Shown: positions 10,663 through 22,962, numbered from the stretch's first letter. The stretch is 64,000 bases of DNA from Kalaharituber pfeilii (GCA_015179045.1 WHUZ01000101.1:124001-188000); one strand, 5' to 3'. Made by a program: numbers and translations. The notes: a model not told the origin generated them from the letters alone.

Positions 10663-11559
10663 TGTCGAGTTATTCTTTGCTTGTGTTGAAGGTTCTGGTA
10701 TGTCGTCAGTGGTTGAGTGGCTGCAGCTTTCTATTCAAGGTGGCTTCGGAAGGGAGATGAGGTGGGGATTTTATATTAACTGCGCGGGCAGATCTTGACC
10801 AACAAGGTGGGGTAATTCCTCCTTCCCCTCCTTAATCCAGTAACTGCGTGTTTGCTTAGTGGGGTAGCCTGGAAAGCGAAAGAAGCAAGGTGACGACCGG
10901 GGCTAGCCGATTGCGCGAAAAAGTTGAGATGGGCGACAAGGGCTGAGATGCGTGAATGCACGTCAAGAAGGACGATGCGGTGATTTTCATTTCATGGATC
11001 CGGGATGGGAGCGGCGTGGGAAATTTTGAGATGAGCTTCTTACGGTGCGGAGTATGCCGTGTGGGGATTACATCAAGATTACTCGTACGGTACATCATGT
11101 GCAATTCCCAATCTACTCACCTCATTTCAACCGCATCCAATTCTCAGCGACAATAAAAAGCGCGCAATCACTTACACCGCAACAGCGATTGACTCACAAT
11201 TGAGACCCGTAACCAGGGGCAAGACCCTGAATCCTCAACTTCCAGTACGTCCACGCATCTCGATTGCCTTTCCCACTCCAAATTTTCCCCTTCCGCTTGA
11301 CCCGATATCAACTTAAATAAGTTGCACGGCACCTGCGCAGCCGAGCCTTCGCGCACGCACTCAACTCCTCTGCTCGCTCAATTACCAATGACCGCGACAT
11401 TGACAATCATACGTCATACCTCATTTAATTTACTATAAAATTTCTAATTATTATGTAGGTATAACAAGCTATGAGCGCGGCCTCCGGCTGCCTAAAGTGT
11501 CTTGGCATTGGAATGCTTTTAGTCAAGAAGAGTTGGTTTGCTGACTAATACGCTCAAAT
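10663..11559. other. Peroxiredoxin upstream region
   Basis: Promoter side of the peroxiredoxin gene. No gene is supported; the open frames on both strands lack domains. GC content falls steadily towards the AT-rich island at the right. Confidence 0.35.
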
Positions 11560-12050
11560 TATCTTTGCTGCTTAGATTTTTTTTTTTATTTTGATTTTTT
11601 ATATATATATATAGCTGTTTGCTATAATAGAATAAGCTACTTACATTAATTAACTTTTAAATTAATTATATATAAAACTTAAAAAATATAAATATTTAAA
11701 ATTATTTTAATTAAAAGTATATATTAAAATATATATAATTATTAAATATAATTAATATTTAAAAATAAAGTATAATAGCTAAGTATTTTAAAATAAAAAA
11801 TATTATTTATAGGAAAAAATAAAAGTTTATAGAATTTTAATATTTTTAAATAGTAGTAAAGTATTATATAAATAATAATTATAAATATAATATTAATAGT
11901 TTTATATTAGATTATTTTCTAAGATTTTAAGATTATTTTTAATATTATTATTAATTACTTTTTTATAAATATTTATATATTATATAAGTTTATTAAAAAA
12001 AGTATAAGTATAATAAAAAATATTTATAAAATATATATTTATAAAATTAG
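11560..12050. repeat. Extreme AT-rich island
   Basis: Nearly 500 bp made almost only of A and T, in short TA, AAT and TTA runs with few G and C. The right edge is abrupt: at 12051 normal composition resumes with the dispersed word tctcgtgcccagac, followed by a hairpin (agacgc ... gcgtct, 12061-12078). The composition is lower in GC than ordinary RIP-mutated repeats leave, so an inserted AT-rich element or organellar-type DNA is also possible. Confidence 0.6.
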
Positions 12051-12078
12051 TCTCGTGCCCAGACGCTGACTGGCGTCT

Positions 12079-13961
12079 TGTAATTAATATTATTCGCTTG
12101 GCGACGCACAGGAGCGTCTGGAACCTTTTGTCCCCCGTTTGTTCAGCATACATTTGTTGGCGTCAACCCCGATTGGGTGATACGATTCCATATCTCTTCT
12201 GCCTTTCACAGAACTCAATTATCTGAAAGATTTGCTAATATAAGCCAGACTAACATCTGATATTGTGGCAAGGATTTACTCCGAAACTCATGCGCAACGT
12301 TTGAATACAGAACATCCTGCGCTTACGAATTTGAGGCAACACAGCGCTCACTCATATGCTAACTTAGTTAAACGCACTTCATATATCCGCTGTCATGCAT
12401 GTGCCATGGCTTTGCTAAGAACCTAGCTCTTCATGCCTAGAACAGAGTTGTGCTGTTGATCATGGCTCTACTATACTGCAGCTGTTAGGAAACAATACAA
12501 ATGCCTCAGTTTTCTTGAACTGCATTGTTCACTACTTTGTATTTCCTGAACTAAGATCGGCGTAATCCCTGCTACAGACTGGCTATGTTATCTCCCTCTA
12601 CGTGCATTTATAAAGTGGTGTATCCCTGTGATATCTTCATTAAGTCTTACCCTTGTTGTTGATCGACATTGAAGCTGTTCATAAGCACCTAATTCTGACA
12701 ACAGGCCTCTATTTGTGGGGTATTAGAGCAGATGGAAATGTCATACCTGGCGAACTACTTCTTACATCGTGAGCTCTGGGCTAGAGCAAGTTGATATGAT
12801 TATGCAGACCCTATTAGATTCTCTTCTGAATTATGTAGTTTATTCACCCCATACCTACGTAACCATGGCTGTATGCATCAGAAGTGAAGTGATCGCAATT
12901 TAGGCAATTATCCTAGTTGTTAGCGTCCATTTCCTGGACTCTCGGCGTATAACAACCGTCATATAATATTATATCTATAGCTAATGGTGCCTCTGTACAT
13001 GATATCAGCTGGTAGTGTGCGTTTTCACAATCCCAACCAAGTAGTTGAATGATTATTATGAACACACCACACTGCACTTCACAATGAAGCTAAAACTCGC
13101 GATCCCTTAAAAGTTACGCGGGAATGGGGCTAATAATCCTAATTAGTCCTAAACAGTGCAGAAGTACGAAAAAAACCCTTTTCCAAGCAGTAGTAAAATC
13201 TCATAATTTTCGTCATTTCTCTAGGAGAGGAAAGCAAAACAAGAGTGCTTGAAAAGATAATTCCATAGCGGTGGCTGATACGGAAAACGCTTAAGCGTTC
13301 AGCAAGGAGGATATCCTAAGTGTCTATTGCACTGATAAAAGCAGGAATAACCAATTCAGTTTCCGCAGGGGCATCATTTAGGATCGTGTCACACTGAATT
13401 GTGATTGATCATGAGACCATTCCACGCACCCACAAGCATGAATTGCTCAATCATTACAAGAAGCCAAGGGCCCTGCACCCAGTGTCGTTACGTCAGGGTT
13501 CTTTCTCATACTTATCTTACCGCCGGTGAAGTCTTCTAGTTAGTTATTTCCATTTTCTCCTTTGTACTGTACTTAACCTCGCCATAGCCCATAGGGCGGC
13601 ATGCGAGTAATGACATAATAAAAAAAAAAAAAAAAAAAAAAAAAAGGGTTTGGTAATTGCTAGATCCCCATGTGCATGGCAGCGCATGTTACAAACTGAC
13701 GGGATGGCTTTTGTTGAGCCATGAACCGATGGTTCCATTTGCCAATAGATCGGTGACTTGCATGACAAGATGTTTGACGGTCCACATACTTCTATGTAAG
13801 ATATACTAACTACATACAATGCAAGCGGGCTATATGATAGTTACACCAGTAAACTCTCTGCTACACCTGACAATAATTCATCATTTTTACTAGCCATATA
13901 AGCCGAGAGCCTTTATTTTACTCACTCAGTAGTAGGTATTTTGCTTTCTTATTTACCTTTC
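12079..13961. other. Spacer without a supported gene
   Basis: No coding frame with a domain is visible. An A-run of about 27 bases at 13619-13645 follows atgcgagtaatgacataat. This resembles the 3' end of the SINE-like insertions elsewhere in the window, but no flanking direct repeat was found. Confidence 0.35.
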
Positions 13962-13974
13962 GAATGAAGAGATG

Positions 13975-14042
13975 TTTTTTTTGGTTTTTTTTGTTTTTTT
14001 GGTCACACACCCCGCATACAGGCTACCGGCCTATGGCAGGGA
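13975..14042 (-). mobile_element. SINE-like insertion (copy C)
   Basis: A 68-bp insert whose A-tail (T-run on this strand) is at the left, flanked by a perfect 13-bp direct repeat, gaatgaagagatg, at 13962-13974 and 14043-14055. Its body, accccgcataca and the following ggctaccggcctatggcagg, is nearly identical to the sequence at 41030-41065. It shares the CCCTGCCAT and GCGGGGT blocks with copies A and B. Confidence 0.7.
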
Positions 14043-14389
14043 GAATGAAGAGATGGTAAGAGACATAGACTTAGGGAACTTCATAAATCAAACAATAAGT
14101 TTACGATGAGTAGAGGAAGTAGCCTTATTGTAGTAGTAGACAGTTATAGAAGCTAAAATTCAACCAGCCTCTACAGTTGGTTGCGCTTTTAGCACTTGCT
14201 GGAATAATTTTCCTATATTTTCACTAGAGATCAATAGCTGCTGGAACTGGTCCTACATTCAGCTATATTCCTACAGAAATGGAAAGAGGGAACAGGTATT
14301 GAAGGAAGTTGTAGCTATGAATATATATAGTCTCAGCCATACACATGAGTACATGCTGTCACCAAAGGAACCGCTAAGTTCAACCATTC

Positions 14390-16846
14390 TCATAGTGAGC
14401 TTCTTGGATCTCTCACCCCTACAAAGGGGCACCCGCTTTCCTTCCGCTTCTCCTCACACACAAGCGGTGCTGTTCTGATCCCTTGTGGTTTCTCTCCCAT
14501 CAGACTAATACCCTTGTCCTGTTGTTCACTCGCTAAGGATTCTGTTAGTGGAATTAGCCTTGGATTCTCATCCCACAGGGTTCCTGTCCATGCTTCAATG
14601 AACTTCTGCCCTCTTTCCTCCATTTGCACCACAGTTCCATCCATTCGCATCTCTATTAGATTGGTAGCTTTGTAGCCCACTGCATATGGTAACGTGAAGC
14701 CAAACTCGTTAAGTGGAAGGGGTCGGAAAATACGCCTCCGGCACTCCTGTAGAGCTAGATAATCCTGGAACTTTTGAGTTTTAACATTCTTCTTCTCCTC
14801 CGTCTCCCCCTCCATTTCAGGTAGGAGGTTCGTTTTCACCTTATTGATATATTCTAGGATAGCGTCCTGGTGGTTTAAGTCTGGATGTTCCCAAAGGTGT
14901 AAGAACTGCGCTTCAGGAGATGTAACATCCTTTGCGTAGCTGGATTTCTTGATGTTCTCGATGAACTTGGACTGAAAATCGTACGTTTTTGTTTCAGGAT
15001 CCCAAATGGTTGTGTCGGGCACATACTGCATCAATACGCCACGGCGCCATGAGTATACGGGGTTGCAGAAATCCAGCATAATTAGCGCGTTGAATGCAGC
15101 TTCCGTCAGAAGACCCCTAGACTCTCCCATGGTTTGCATCATGACACAGCCTTGAGTGTCTTCATATGAGGGCTGCACAGTGACGAAGGGAATGCCCTCT
15201 CCATGCTGAACTCCGATGAATTTGGTTTGATGGTAATTCCCCATTTTTCCCCCACCCAAGGTACCACACTTAAGGCTATAATTTTGATAACCTTCAATGT
15301 ATTTGCCGCTTCGGTTCTCTTGGATAAGTTGGAGGTTGAAGTTCTTCAACCCAGATGCAACATCATAGAGCGTCCTTTCGAATTCTAGGGAGGGTATGTT
15401 TTTGGGCTAATACATATTAAATCTGTAAGCATGAGCTAACATAGACGTCCCTGACACAAGGGTGAATAGTGCCTCGTCTTGGTTAACATGGAGAACACTC
15501 ACCATCAAGTCCGAAAAAGCTCTCTGGCTAAGCAACATGTTGTTCCAAAATGCATCCGATGGAGGAATCCTAGCCCCTTCAGCCCCGTATGCATCTGTTG
15601 AGGCGGTAATATTGATTGTGGTAGTCAGAAGCAGATGTGCCATCCAACGCTTCATTGAGCCCCTCTGGGCTGGTGCCGGGTCACCGAAGGCTTCAGCAAA
15701 ATCAAGTCTAGCGCGCTGCTTGAACCATAAATCTACCCCTCTCTTCACCGCGCTCTCAAGAATATCTGGGTTGTTAATTCCCGCGAACAAAATTCCATCA
15801 GTAGAGAGGTAACGTATATTCTTCAAGGTGGCCTTTTCCTTCATGCTGAGACAGTCGGAGATTGTACTATGGGTGCCACCTCGCCAGTGATACCATGGCC
15901 TGTTCCAACTATGTGAGAAACCGCATACAACAAAATTTTTCGGATCTAAGCCGAAGTGAGACCTACTTCTGAAGCTCCTTCATAACAACAGCGCCATTAA
16001 CATGGCCACCAAAAGGGCCTACATAACTGGTTTCTTCCTTAAAAGCATCTGAGGATCTACCTTGATAGACCCATCCCAACACCTTTTTTTGTTCAACGCC
16101 CTCAGGCTGCACATATTCTTTCTACATTCAGAAGTCAATACCATTTCATATTTCATTAGCCGTTGCATAATGTTCTTTCCAATTCAATTGGATGAAAGGC
16201 CCCCTTTGCACTTACTCCGTAAAACCGGTACTCAGAGATAGTTACATCCCAACTTGCAACCTGTACGAATCTATCCTGGGATTCCACCTCGTTTGAGCCC
16301 ACAATGAAGAAGTGCCGCTCGGGATGGTCTAGAGAAGAGACTAGGCCCACAAAACGTAGATGGGGATTAAACCAACTACAATTCTCGGGCTTTTGGGGAT
16401 CTGGATGACTTATGAAAGATCCATCGGCAACGGCGAAGACCTGTAAGTCGTAGGGGTCTGCGACCAGTTAACAAAAACACCAACCATTACGTTCATTTCG
16501 CGCAGAATAATACATGTTGATATAAGGTCAACTGCAAGCACTTATAGCTAAAGACATGTGGTAGATTCTCACTCTTAGGATCACAAAAAAAGCTAAACAC
16601 CTTATCCAGCGTGAATTTCCCCGAGTTGCCATTCAGTAGAAATTTGCCAAATTCGTCCGTGAAATTTTCTTGGAGAATATCCGGTGTGCAAATACGGTCA
16701 ATGTCTGGCTTCTCTGACCGCACAAACGTGCGACACCAGAGAGGGGGGTTAACCAACGTTGACGCCATGCGGATAAAGCAGTGCGGATTCTTGGATATTG
16801 TAAATGAGTTAGATTCAATTAGAGGGACTGGATATGTCAATGGCAC
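14390..16846 (-). pseudogene. Unrecognised large protein, broken by a frameshift and a stop
   Basis: Three exons can be read. Exon 1 is 16846-16573 (donor GTGAGA), exon 2 is 16457-16216 (donor GTAAGT), and exon 3 runs from 16121 to 14390. Together they would encode about 750 residues. Exon 3 has two lesions. Near 15963-15975 the frame shifts by one base after VVMKELQ and resumes with RSHFGLDPKNFVV. At 15407-15409 a TAG separates AHAYRFNMY from PKNIPSLEFERTL in the same frame. Recognisable features are HVNGAVVMKEL and W-x-x-P-W-Y-H-W, which remind me of uncharacterised bacterial proteins with a HVNG-x-x-MKEL motif, but I cannot name a family. The gene is divergent from the intact gene at 17812. 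Sequencing error could explain either lesion, though two in one gene favour a real pseudogene. Confidence 0.6.
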
Positions 16847-17811
16847 GAAGAAGTTAATGAGAATTGACTTAAGTTTAAAGAAAGGAATAGAAGTGTTAGT
16901 GAGGAGATACTTCTGACTTTTCTCGCCAGGCGTACTTCAATGACACTATTAGGCAACCATGTAATATGAACAAATCGAATCAGGACGACGTAAGCTCGGC
17001 CGAAAGATGCTAGTTACAGAGGAATAGTCCCTACAACTGTCCTTTGACGCGTTTGTGCATGCTTCATGCAGTTTTCAATCGGTGTTTCATCTCAGCAGCA
17101 TTGATATCTCATCTGTACTCCTCATGCACAATATGGCTAGATGCCTTATTTGGTAGGCTTTCTAAGATGCAGCCATTTCAATATTTGCAGGATTATGATT
17201 TTAACAACATATGCAAACCTGCTTTCTCATGTCATGGCGACAGACCATGATTATGTTTCAGTGCATATGTCAGTACGTTGTCATGATGAAGTAAAGAGAA
17301 GTAAATCTCAAGTTAAATGATGAAATAGTACGCTGCATATCAAGCGATACGAATGATAATCCTTAACAAGAAGCAATATATCCCACTGTCAGCTGTTTAT
17401 TACGTATACCTCTAGAAAGTTGTTGATATGTACGACACTTAAACGTCAACATGTTACGGGTAACAGCCCAAGACATCGACAAATGCACCTTGCAGGGATA
17501 ATTTCTACTCATATGACGAGCAAACAGAACATTGCAAGAATTGTGTAACGAAGAAATTGGATCATGAGAATATCTGCTGTCTACTCCGGTCAAAATCAGC
17601 TGTCTTTTACCCAGCTTTCTTTCATGCTCCCACCTCACATATAAATTGTTCTACGTGTTGCTTTCGAATCAAAATCCTGAACAACTTCCAACGGTTGTTG
17701 TTACTCTCTAGTCCAAGCTTCTCAAGTTCCACCACCAAAGATACCAATGGCTGATCCCCAAATTCAAACCATCCCCAGGTTCTCCCCCCTGGCAACACCA
17801 CTGATCTGACA

Positions 17812-19243
17812 GATGCAAACAAGACGATTTGGTCCGATAAATTCATCGGAAAGTGGATCGATGAAGAAATTAAAGGCGGTTTGCCAGGTCCATGTGGCAC
17901 CAATCGAGGGGAACTACCACAATTTTTCAATGGCACTGTTACTCCGTACAATGTGAAGTCAAATGGGACGTTAATCTCGTGGATTGGGTTCCCAAATCTG
18001 GTCCGTCTTTTCGTTTCTTTTGGATTTTGATAATACAAAGCATTGGCTGACTAGGAAGAATAGTTGAACGTTCAATATCAGAGTAGTGAGCCGGTAAGAT
18101 GGCAAATGGCGGACGCCTCAAGGCTGGTGCAGGACGAGTACCTGGAATGGACTGTTGATCGAGATAAGAATGGCAAAATCATTTCTGTTAAGTTCACATG
18201 TGAGGGTCCAGAAGTAAGTATAGCTCGTTCACCATGGCTGCCCAACACTTGCCTTAAAATGGATAGTAGCATAACATCATATTAATACTTCATTTTTGTA
18301 ATGGTACTAGTACTGGCAATTCCTCGGCGATGCTCAGCCCGAAACAACACTTGCATTGTATAGAACACTCAACCCTGAATATGCGGAGCAAATTAGCCTT
18401 GACGATCTTTATCTTACGAACGCAGCTACGGGAACAAAGACATACAACCCAATGAATTACTGGAACAAGTCTACAACTCGTGGCACGATTGCACACCTTG
18501 TGCAGCCTAATAATACACTTTCAGCAGAAATTGATATTGCTGCTCAGGCAACCGTCATCAGGCAGAAGAGAGGAACGATCATTGTGGATGCTGACGCACT
18601 CATCAAGTGCAGTAAGTACGGGAACCCAGCACGGAACTCGGATCCGACGGTGAGTGGCACGTTTATCCATCTATTGGCAGGTGTCAACCACTTACAAATC
18701 TGTGTCTAGATCGGTAATAATATCAATACTCTTGCTCGAGACGGTTCCCACCTTACAATCAAAGACCCCGTGGGGATTTATATCCGATCATTTGACTTAA
18801 GAAACCTAAAGCTTGCTATGGACTCCAAACAGAAAGAAATGATCTCACTAAGTGATACAGATGACATTGTCACTTTTCCACGTGGTGCCCTGCCAAAGCG
18901 ATCAACTGATTACCCTGGTGCAATGCGCATCCATATTTCGGTCCCTAGAACTGAGAAGTACAAGAGTAAGGATCCCGGAGTTGACCGATACCTAACCGTC
19001 AGCGACATTTGGGACACCAGCAAGAGAACGTACATTGAGTATGGCGCACAGTTCGCAGATTACATTATGATGGGAGTGACTGGGGTAGCCAACAGTGGGG
19101 ATGCCGCCAAGGCCCAGAATTGTCCGTGCGCCAAGGGCCCACAAGAGAGGGAGATGATGCTCATGGCGTGGAATGGTGTGATTAGGGATGAAAACGAGGT
19201 TGAAGAACACAGGTTGCCGCAATATAACTTCAGGGTGCGCTAA
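17812..19243 (+). CDS. Conserved-looking hypothetical protein, four exons
   Basis: Exons 17812-18000, 18064-18213, 18311-18649 and 18710-19243 join in frame (all introns phase 0, 60-97 nt) into 403 residues. Donors are GTCCGT, GTAAGT and GTGAGT; acceptors are AATAG, ACTAG and TCTAG. The start is the first ATG of the open frame; another ATG at 17747 is in a closed frame. Notable segments are EYLEWTVDRDKNGKI, VKFTCEGPEYWQFLGDAQP (split by intron 2), TIIVDADALIKCSKYGNPAR, and a late N-C-P-C-A segment. No signal peptide or membrane segment is seen. I do not recognise the family. The 'VTFTCEGPEYW' style occurs, as far as I recall, in uncharacterised proteins of bacteria as well as fungi. Its divergent neighbour (14390-16846) may be a functional partner, now dead. 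Confidence 0.75.
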
Positions 19244-20773
19244 GCTACTGATGTACTAGACCATGATCGCAACATAATTATTTACGGGACTTGCAGGGGC
19301 TTTCGTGAGCATAGCCATGAGTTCATGCCTGTGTGCGTACCTCATGATCTGCATTGCATGGTCTTTTCTTTACTCTCCTTTTCTTTTTTCTTGCTTCTTG
19401 CTCTCTTTCGTCGTTTATACTCTTGTTGGATGATTCTATCAAAATGCAGCCGTCCTTGCCAGATATGGCGGCAGCAAAAGGGCTACATACAAAAGCGTAC
19501 CGCTAGGAACTAAAGGGCGAAATCCAAAGAAAAGAATTTCAATCTAAAAAAATTCTTCCAATCTCTTTCTTGTCTAGTGGCACCTGAATGCATCAAGATG
19601 CTAAACAGCTGAGATTTTTTCTCAGACCACCAAAAGCAGTTTTTTTGACATGCTAACCTTTGTATAAAAAAGATGATACGCCGAGATCGTACATGTCAAG
19701 CTGCTATGGACGAGGGAAGTGACTGAGGTCAGCCACAATTCTCACGTACCTGATTATGCCCACTTAACCCAAAAATTGACTTGGGCGGCCATCCCAGACC
19801 AGGTGGCTTGCCAGAGGCTACACGAGAAAGCCCATTAGTAAGCAATGACTACCAGACCCAAACCCGTATCTGCTAGTGCCAAGCTTTAGATAAAGTATGC
19901 AATATCAAAAACTGGTAAAATTTTACAAATCTTCATGATCAGTGATTTATACTCTGTTTCAATTGAAAAGAATCTACACGCTTGAGTAACTTTTACCGCA
20001 TTATTACTAACTTATCTATGTTCCTATATTTTATTGTCTACGCTCTTCAATAAGTTCCTATTGATCTTCAATGGGAAACACTGAAGTACATTACCAGCAA
20101 CTTGCCGAGCTACACAGGTAACGAACCCTATAAGCATGGTCCTAAAGGCCTCGTGTAAAGTATTGAGTTTGGGCATGTCAGACAGATATCGGTGTTCTAG
20201 CCTGGCCACAAACCCTGGCAATTCGCGACTCGACTACATCAGCAAAAATGAAAAATCGCCCCAAGCACCCGGGGTGCTGCATATTCCCCAAGCGCCTTAT
20301 GCGCCCCGGGTTCATGCAATCATATCTAATACCGTCACTAAGAACTCTCACACCCACAGGGTTCTAGGCAGTTGTCCAATGTACTCTGAAAGCATATGGC
20401 GCGCATACCCGCTGAATGTCACCAGAAGTCGATGCTCATAAACGTAGGCCCAACAGCAGCTGAGCTCTGCAATACTGGCTTGAAGTTCATGATTTTATAA
20501 TAATGCAGTTTTATAACTATTGCGACTGTATTCTAAATAGTCAGCAGCCTATCCGCTTGAAAACGGAACAACCGAATTGAATTCTTAATCACTTGCCGCG
20601 CGGTGAATGCTACTTAATCATTTCGTGCATTCATAGGTATTCAATCACACAGTTCTTCAATTCCTTCACCGTGAACTACCGTGAATTGCCGTGAAACGTC
20701 GACCTCCTGTTTCTAGGACACTTGCAGCAAGGGGAAGTTCAGAATGTATTTTTATGCGATACTATCATCTAAA
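19244..20773. other. Spacer without a supported gene
   Basis: No coding frame with a domain. Pyrimidine-rich tracts at about 19370-19410 follow the preceding gene's stop. The last 100 bases lead into the tRNA gene. Confidence 0.35.
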
Positions 20774-20844
20774 GCATCAGTGGTCCAGTGGTATGATGAA
20801 TCGTTGCCATCGATTCGACCGGGGTTCGATTCCCCGCTGATGCA
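20774..20844 (+). tRNA. tRNA-Gly (anticodon GCC)
   Basis: A full cloverleaf can be drawn. The acceptor stem GCATCAG pairs with CTGATGC. The D-arm contains the A-box-like tggtccagtgg. The anticodon stem AATCG/CGATT encloses the loop TTGCCAT, giving anticodon GCC. The T-stem CGGGG/CCCCG encloses TTCGATT, within the B-box ggttcgattcc. The discriminator base is A at 20844. There is no intron. Confidence 0.95.
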
Positions 20845-20858
20845 TGACTTGATGATTC

Positions 20859-20866
20859 TTTTTTTT
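20859..20866 (+). terminator. RNA polymerase III T-run
   Basis: Eight consecutive T residues begin 14 bases after the tRNA discriminator base, the expected pol III termination signal. Confidence 0.8.
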
Positions 20867-21036
20867 GTTCTCCGAATAGATGCTTTTCGTTCCACTTTGT
20901 ATTTCTCCTATCTTCAGCGGACGCATGCAAAGAAGTTTCATGTGGATACATGATATTATGACGGTACCCTCCCTTCACAATTATAAAGATCGTAATCGCT
21001 AACCATCCTATACTCCAATCCACCACCCATAGCCAT

Positions 21037-22962
21037 TCACTCCCCATCCCAGATCTCGCCCCACGCATCCGGCTGCATATGCCTCTCCTGCTTACTCCAT
21101 GGCGAGTCACTCCCCTTATATGGTGTCAATGGCCAATCATACGGCATTCGTATGCCCACTTTTATCCTCTTCCCCTCTGCGTCATTCTCCCCCTCATCCC
21201 AATCCGCCGCTACCCCCTCATCCCCGTCAAATATCCCCCTCATATCTACCTTTCCCACCTCCCCGAACAGCCCCGGATGAACCAAGACCCCAGCCTCATA
21301 ACTACAAATCCTCACTACGGAGCCGTCGTCCTGCCTGTCACGGGGCCCTTGGGCGTGTAGACCCCCCGATAGCCTAGACGACGAACCCAAAGAAGTGGGT
21401 GCTCCTCCCCATGCCTGCATAGAGAGGTTCGCTGATGTGAGAAGCGCCCACGCAATGCTAGGTTCGTGACCGGGAGGCGTAGGATTGTACCGGATATAAG
21501 TTTTGATATGTGGGGCTGCAAGAGCGCGGGCGGAAAGCCTGACATTTGGCGGGCTAGGGGTTGTCTGCGGGGATGACCAGCGGCAGAAATGTGGTTTGAG
21601 GGAAGCCACCTGCTTTCTGTGGGCCGCAGAGGAGGTTTTCATGTGTATGGAGCTGCCGGAGGCGTAGCCATTTAAGCTGGCGCGGATTTCCGAGGTGGTG
21701 GGGAAGATGAGCTTGAGCTGTGGAGCGGGGGACCCTGAAGTAGAGGCAGCGGTAGGTTTGCAATGGGATTGAAGAGCTTTGAAGAAGGTAGATTGAAACC
21801 AGGTGTTGGGGAGGGTGGCGATGGAGGAGACTTGAATTGCAACAGTGCTGGGGAGAGTGGGGGTAGGTGCAGTGGCTGGAGGTGCGGAGATGGGAATGCG
21901 CTGAAGAATGCGCTGAAGCCCAGGCCAACCAAAGGGGGTGGTGGAGAGAGGGTGACGGCCAGGAACACTACCGAGAAAGATAGCGCGGACCGGGGAGAAG
22001 TCGATGGGGGCGAGGGCGGAGGTGAGGGGGCCGGTGCGGGAGGGGCCATATGCGGAAAGGTAGGCGAGCAGGGAGGATTTGAATTCCGCACCAATTGGAG
22101 ATTGGGATATTGGAGTGGGTGAGGGAGGAAGGCTGGACAGCCAGCCGCTGTCCCAGACTCCCTGTGTCATGTTGCCCCAGTCGAACTGGATCATGTTTGC
22201 AGTGTGGACAATAACACGCGCTTTGTCCCCGGCGAAGAGGATGAGCATTTTCGTGTGGTGTGTGCCGAAGGGCTCTGGCATCCACGCTCCTATCAGGCGG
22301 ATGTTGTCTGGGTAAGGGAGGGTTTGGCGATCGGCGTCTAAAGCTGCACGGCGGGGGTCACTACTACCATAGCCATGGACGATGTTGATGCTGAGGGTCG
22401 GAAGGGTGGATTGGGGAATGTGGGAGATAAGGAAGGAAAGTGTATGCATATAGTTGAAGCTCCATAGGCTTGTGAGGGGTGTGTCCGATGATGGAGGAGA
22501 CAAGAGAGAACGAAGAGTGACCGTGCCGTTCGTAGGGAGAGCAGCAATGTCGGTAAGCCGAAAGGGGAGATGATTGTTGGGTGAGGTTGCCACTTGAGTG
22601 GATGGCTCCGGTGGTGGTGGAGAGGGTGAAACTGTGAGATCGACAAAGGCGGTGGAAGGAGTCGGCTGTATGGGTGTATCGGCACCGGAGGGCGTTGCAC
22701 TCGCATCCCCTCCACGACGCATCGGAGGAGGAGATATCTCGCGTTCGAGTGAGACGAGCTTACGTTTTCGGCGATTGGCAGTTTGCCGGAGGAAATCTTG
22801 TATAGTGTTCTCGTTCCCAGCTTGCATAGCCTTCTTCCCACTGGCGCCGGTGCTCAGTCCTGCTGTTCCCTCCACCTCCCGTTCGCCAACCTGGGGTATA
22901 TCCTCCGCATTCTGCCGCTTTTGCCGCTTGACAGATGGGGGTGAAGTGTCACTGTCGCCCAT
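21037..22962 (-). CDS. TDP1: Tyrosyl-DNA phosphodiesterase 1
   Basis: A single 641-residue exon. The N-terminal ~125 residues are basic and disordered, with a lone FVDLTVSPSPP segment. The catalytic body carries both TDP1 HxK motifs: GTHHTKMLILF at about residue 235, and HIKTYIRYN at about residue 485 followed by SANLS. Between them are TANMIQFDWGNMTQGVW and the YASGSSIHMKT stretch, all in family order. The enzyme hydrolyses 3'-phosphotyrosyl and other 3' adducts, releasing trapped topoisomerase I, and acts in the nucleus. Length is close to that of fungal TDP1. A KRQKRQ stretch near residue 12 could serve as a nuclear localisation signal. No frameshifts are seen; GC content is higher than in the surrounding repeat DNA, as expected for a conserved gene. 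Confidence 0.95.
   Translation of the reverse strand: MGDSDTSPPSVKRQKRQNAEDIPQVGEREVEGTAGLSTGASGKKAMQAGNENTIQDFLRQTANRRKRKLVSLEREISPPPMRRGGDASATPSGADTPIQPTPSTAFVDLTVSPSPPPPEPSTQVATSPNNHLPFRLTDIAALPTNGTVTLRSLLSPPSSDTPLTSLWSFNYMHTLSFLISHIPQSTLPTLSINIVHGYGSSDPRRAALDADRQTLPYPDNIRLIGAWMPEPFGTHHTKMLILFAGDKARVIVHTANMIQFDWGNMTQGVWDSGWLSSLPPSPTPISQSPIGAEFKSSLLAYLSAYGPSRTGPLTSALAPIDFSPVRAIFLGSVPGRHPLSTTPFGWPGLQRILQRIPISAPPATAPTPTLPSTVAIQVSSIATLPNTWFQSTFFKALQSHCKPTAASTSGSPAPQLKLIFPTTSEIRASLNGYASGSSIHMKTSSAAHRKQVASLKPHFCRWSSPQTTPSPPNVRLSARALAAPHIKTYIRYNPTPPGHEPSIAWALLTSANLSMQAWGGAPTSLGSSSRLSGGLHAQGPRDRQDDGSVVRICSYEAGVLVHPGLFGEVGKVDMRGIFDGDEGVAADWDEGENDAEGKRIKVGIRMPYDWPLTPYKGSDSPWSKQERHMQPDAWGEIWDGE

Noticed and set aside
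13619..13645. A-tail of another SINE copy
   Set aside because: The preceding 40 bases only loosely resemble the family and there is no flanking direct repeat.
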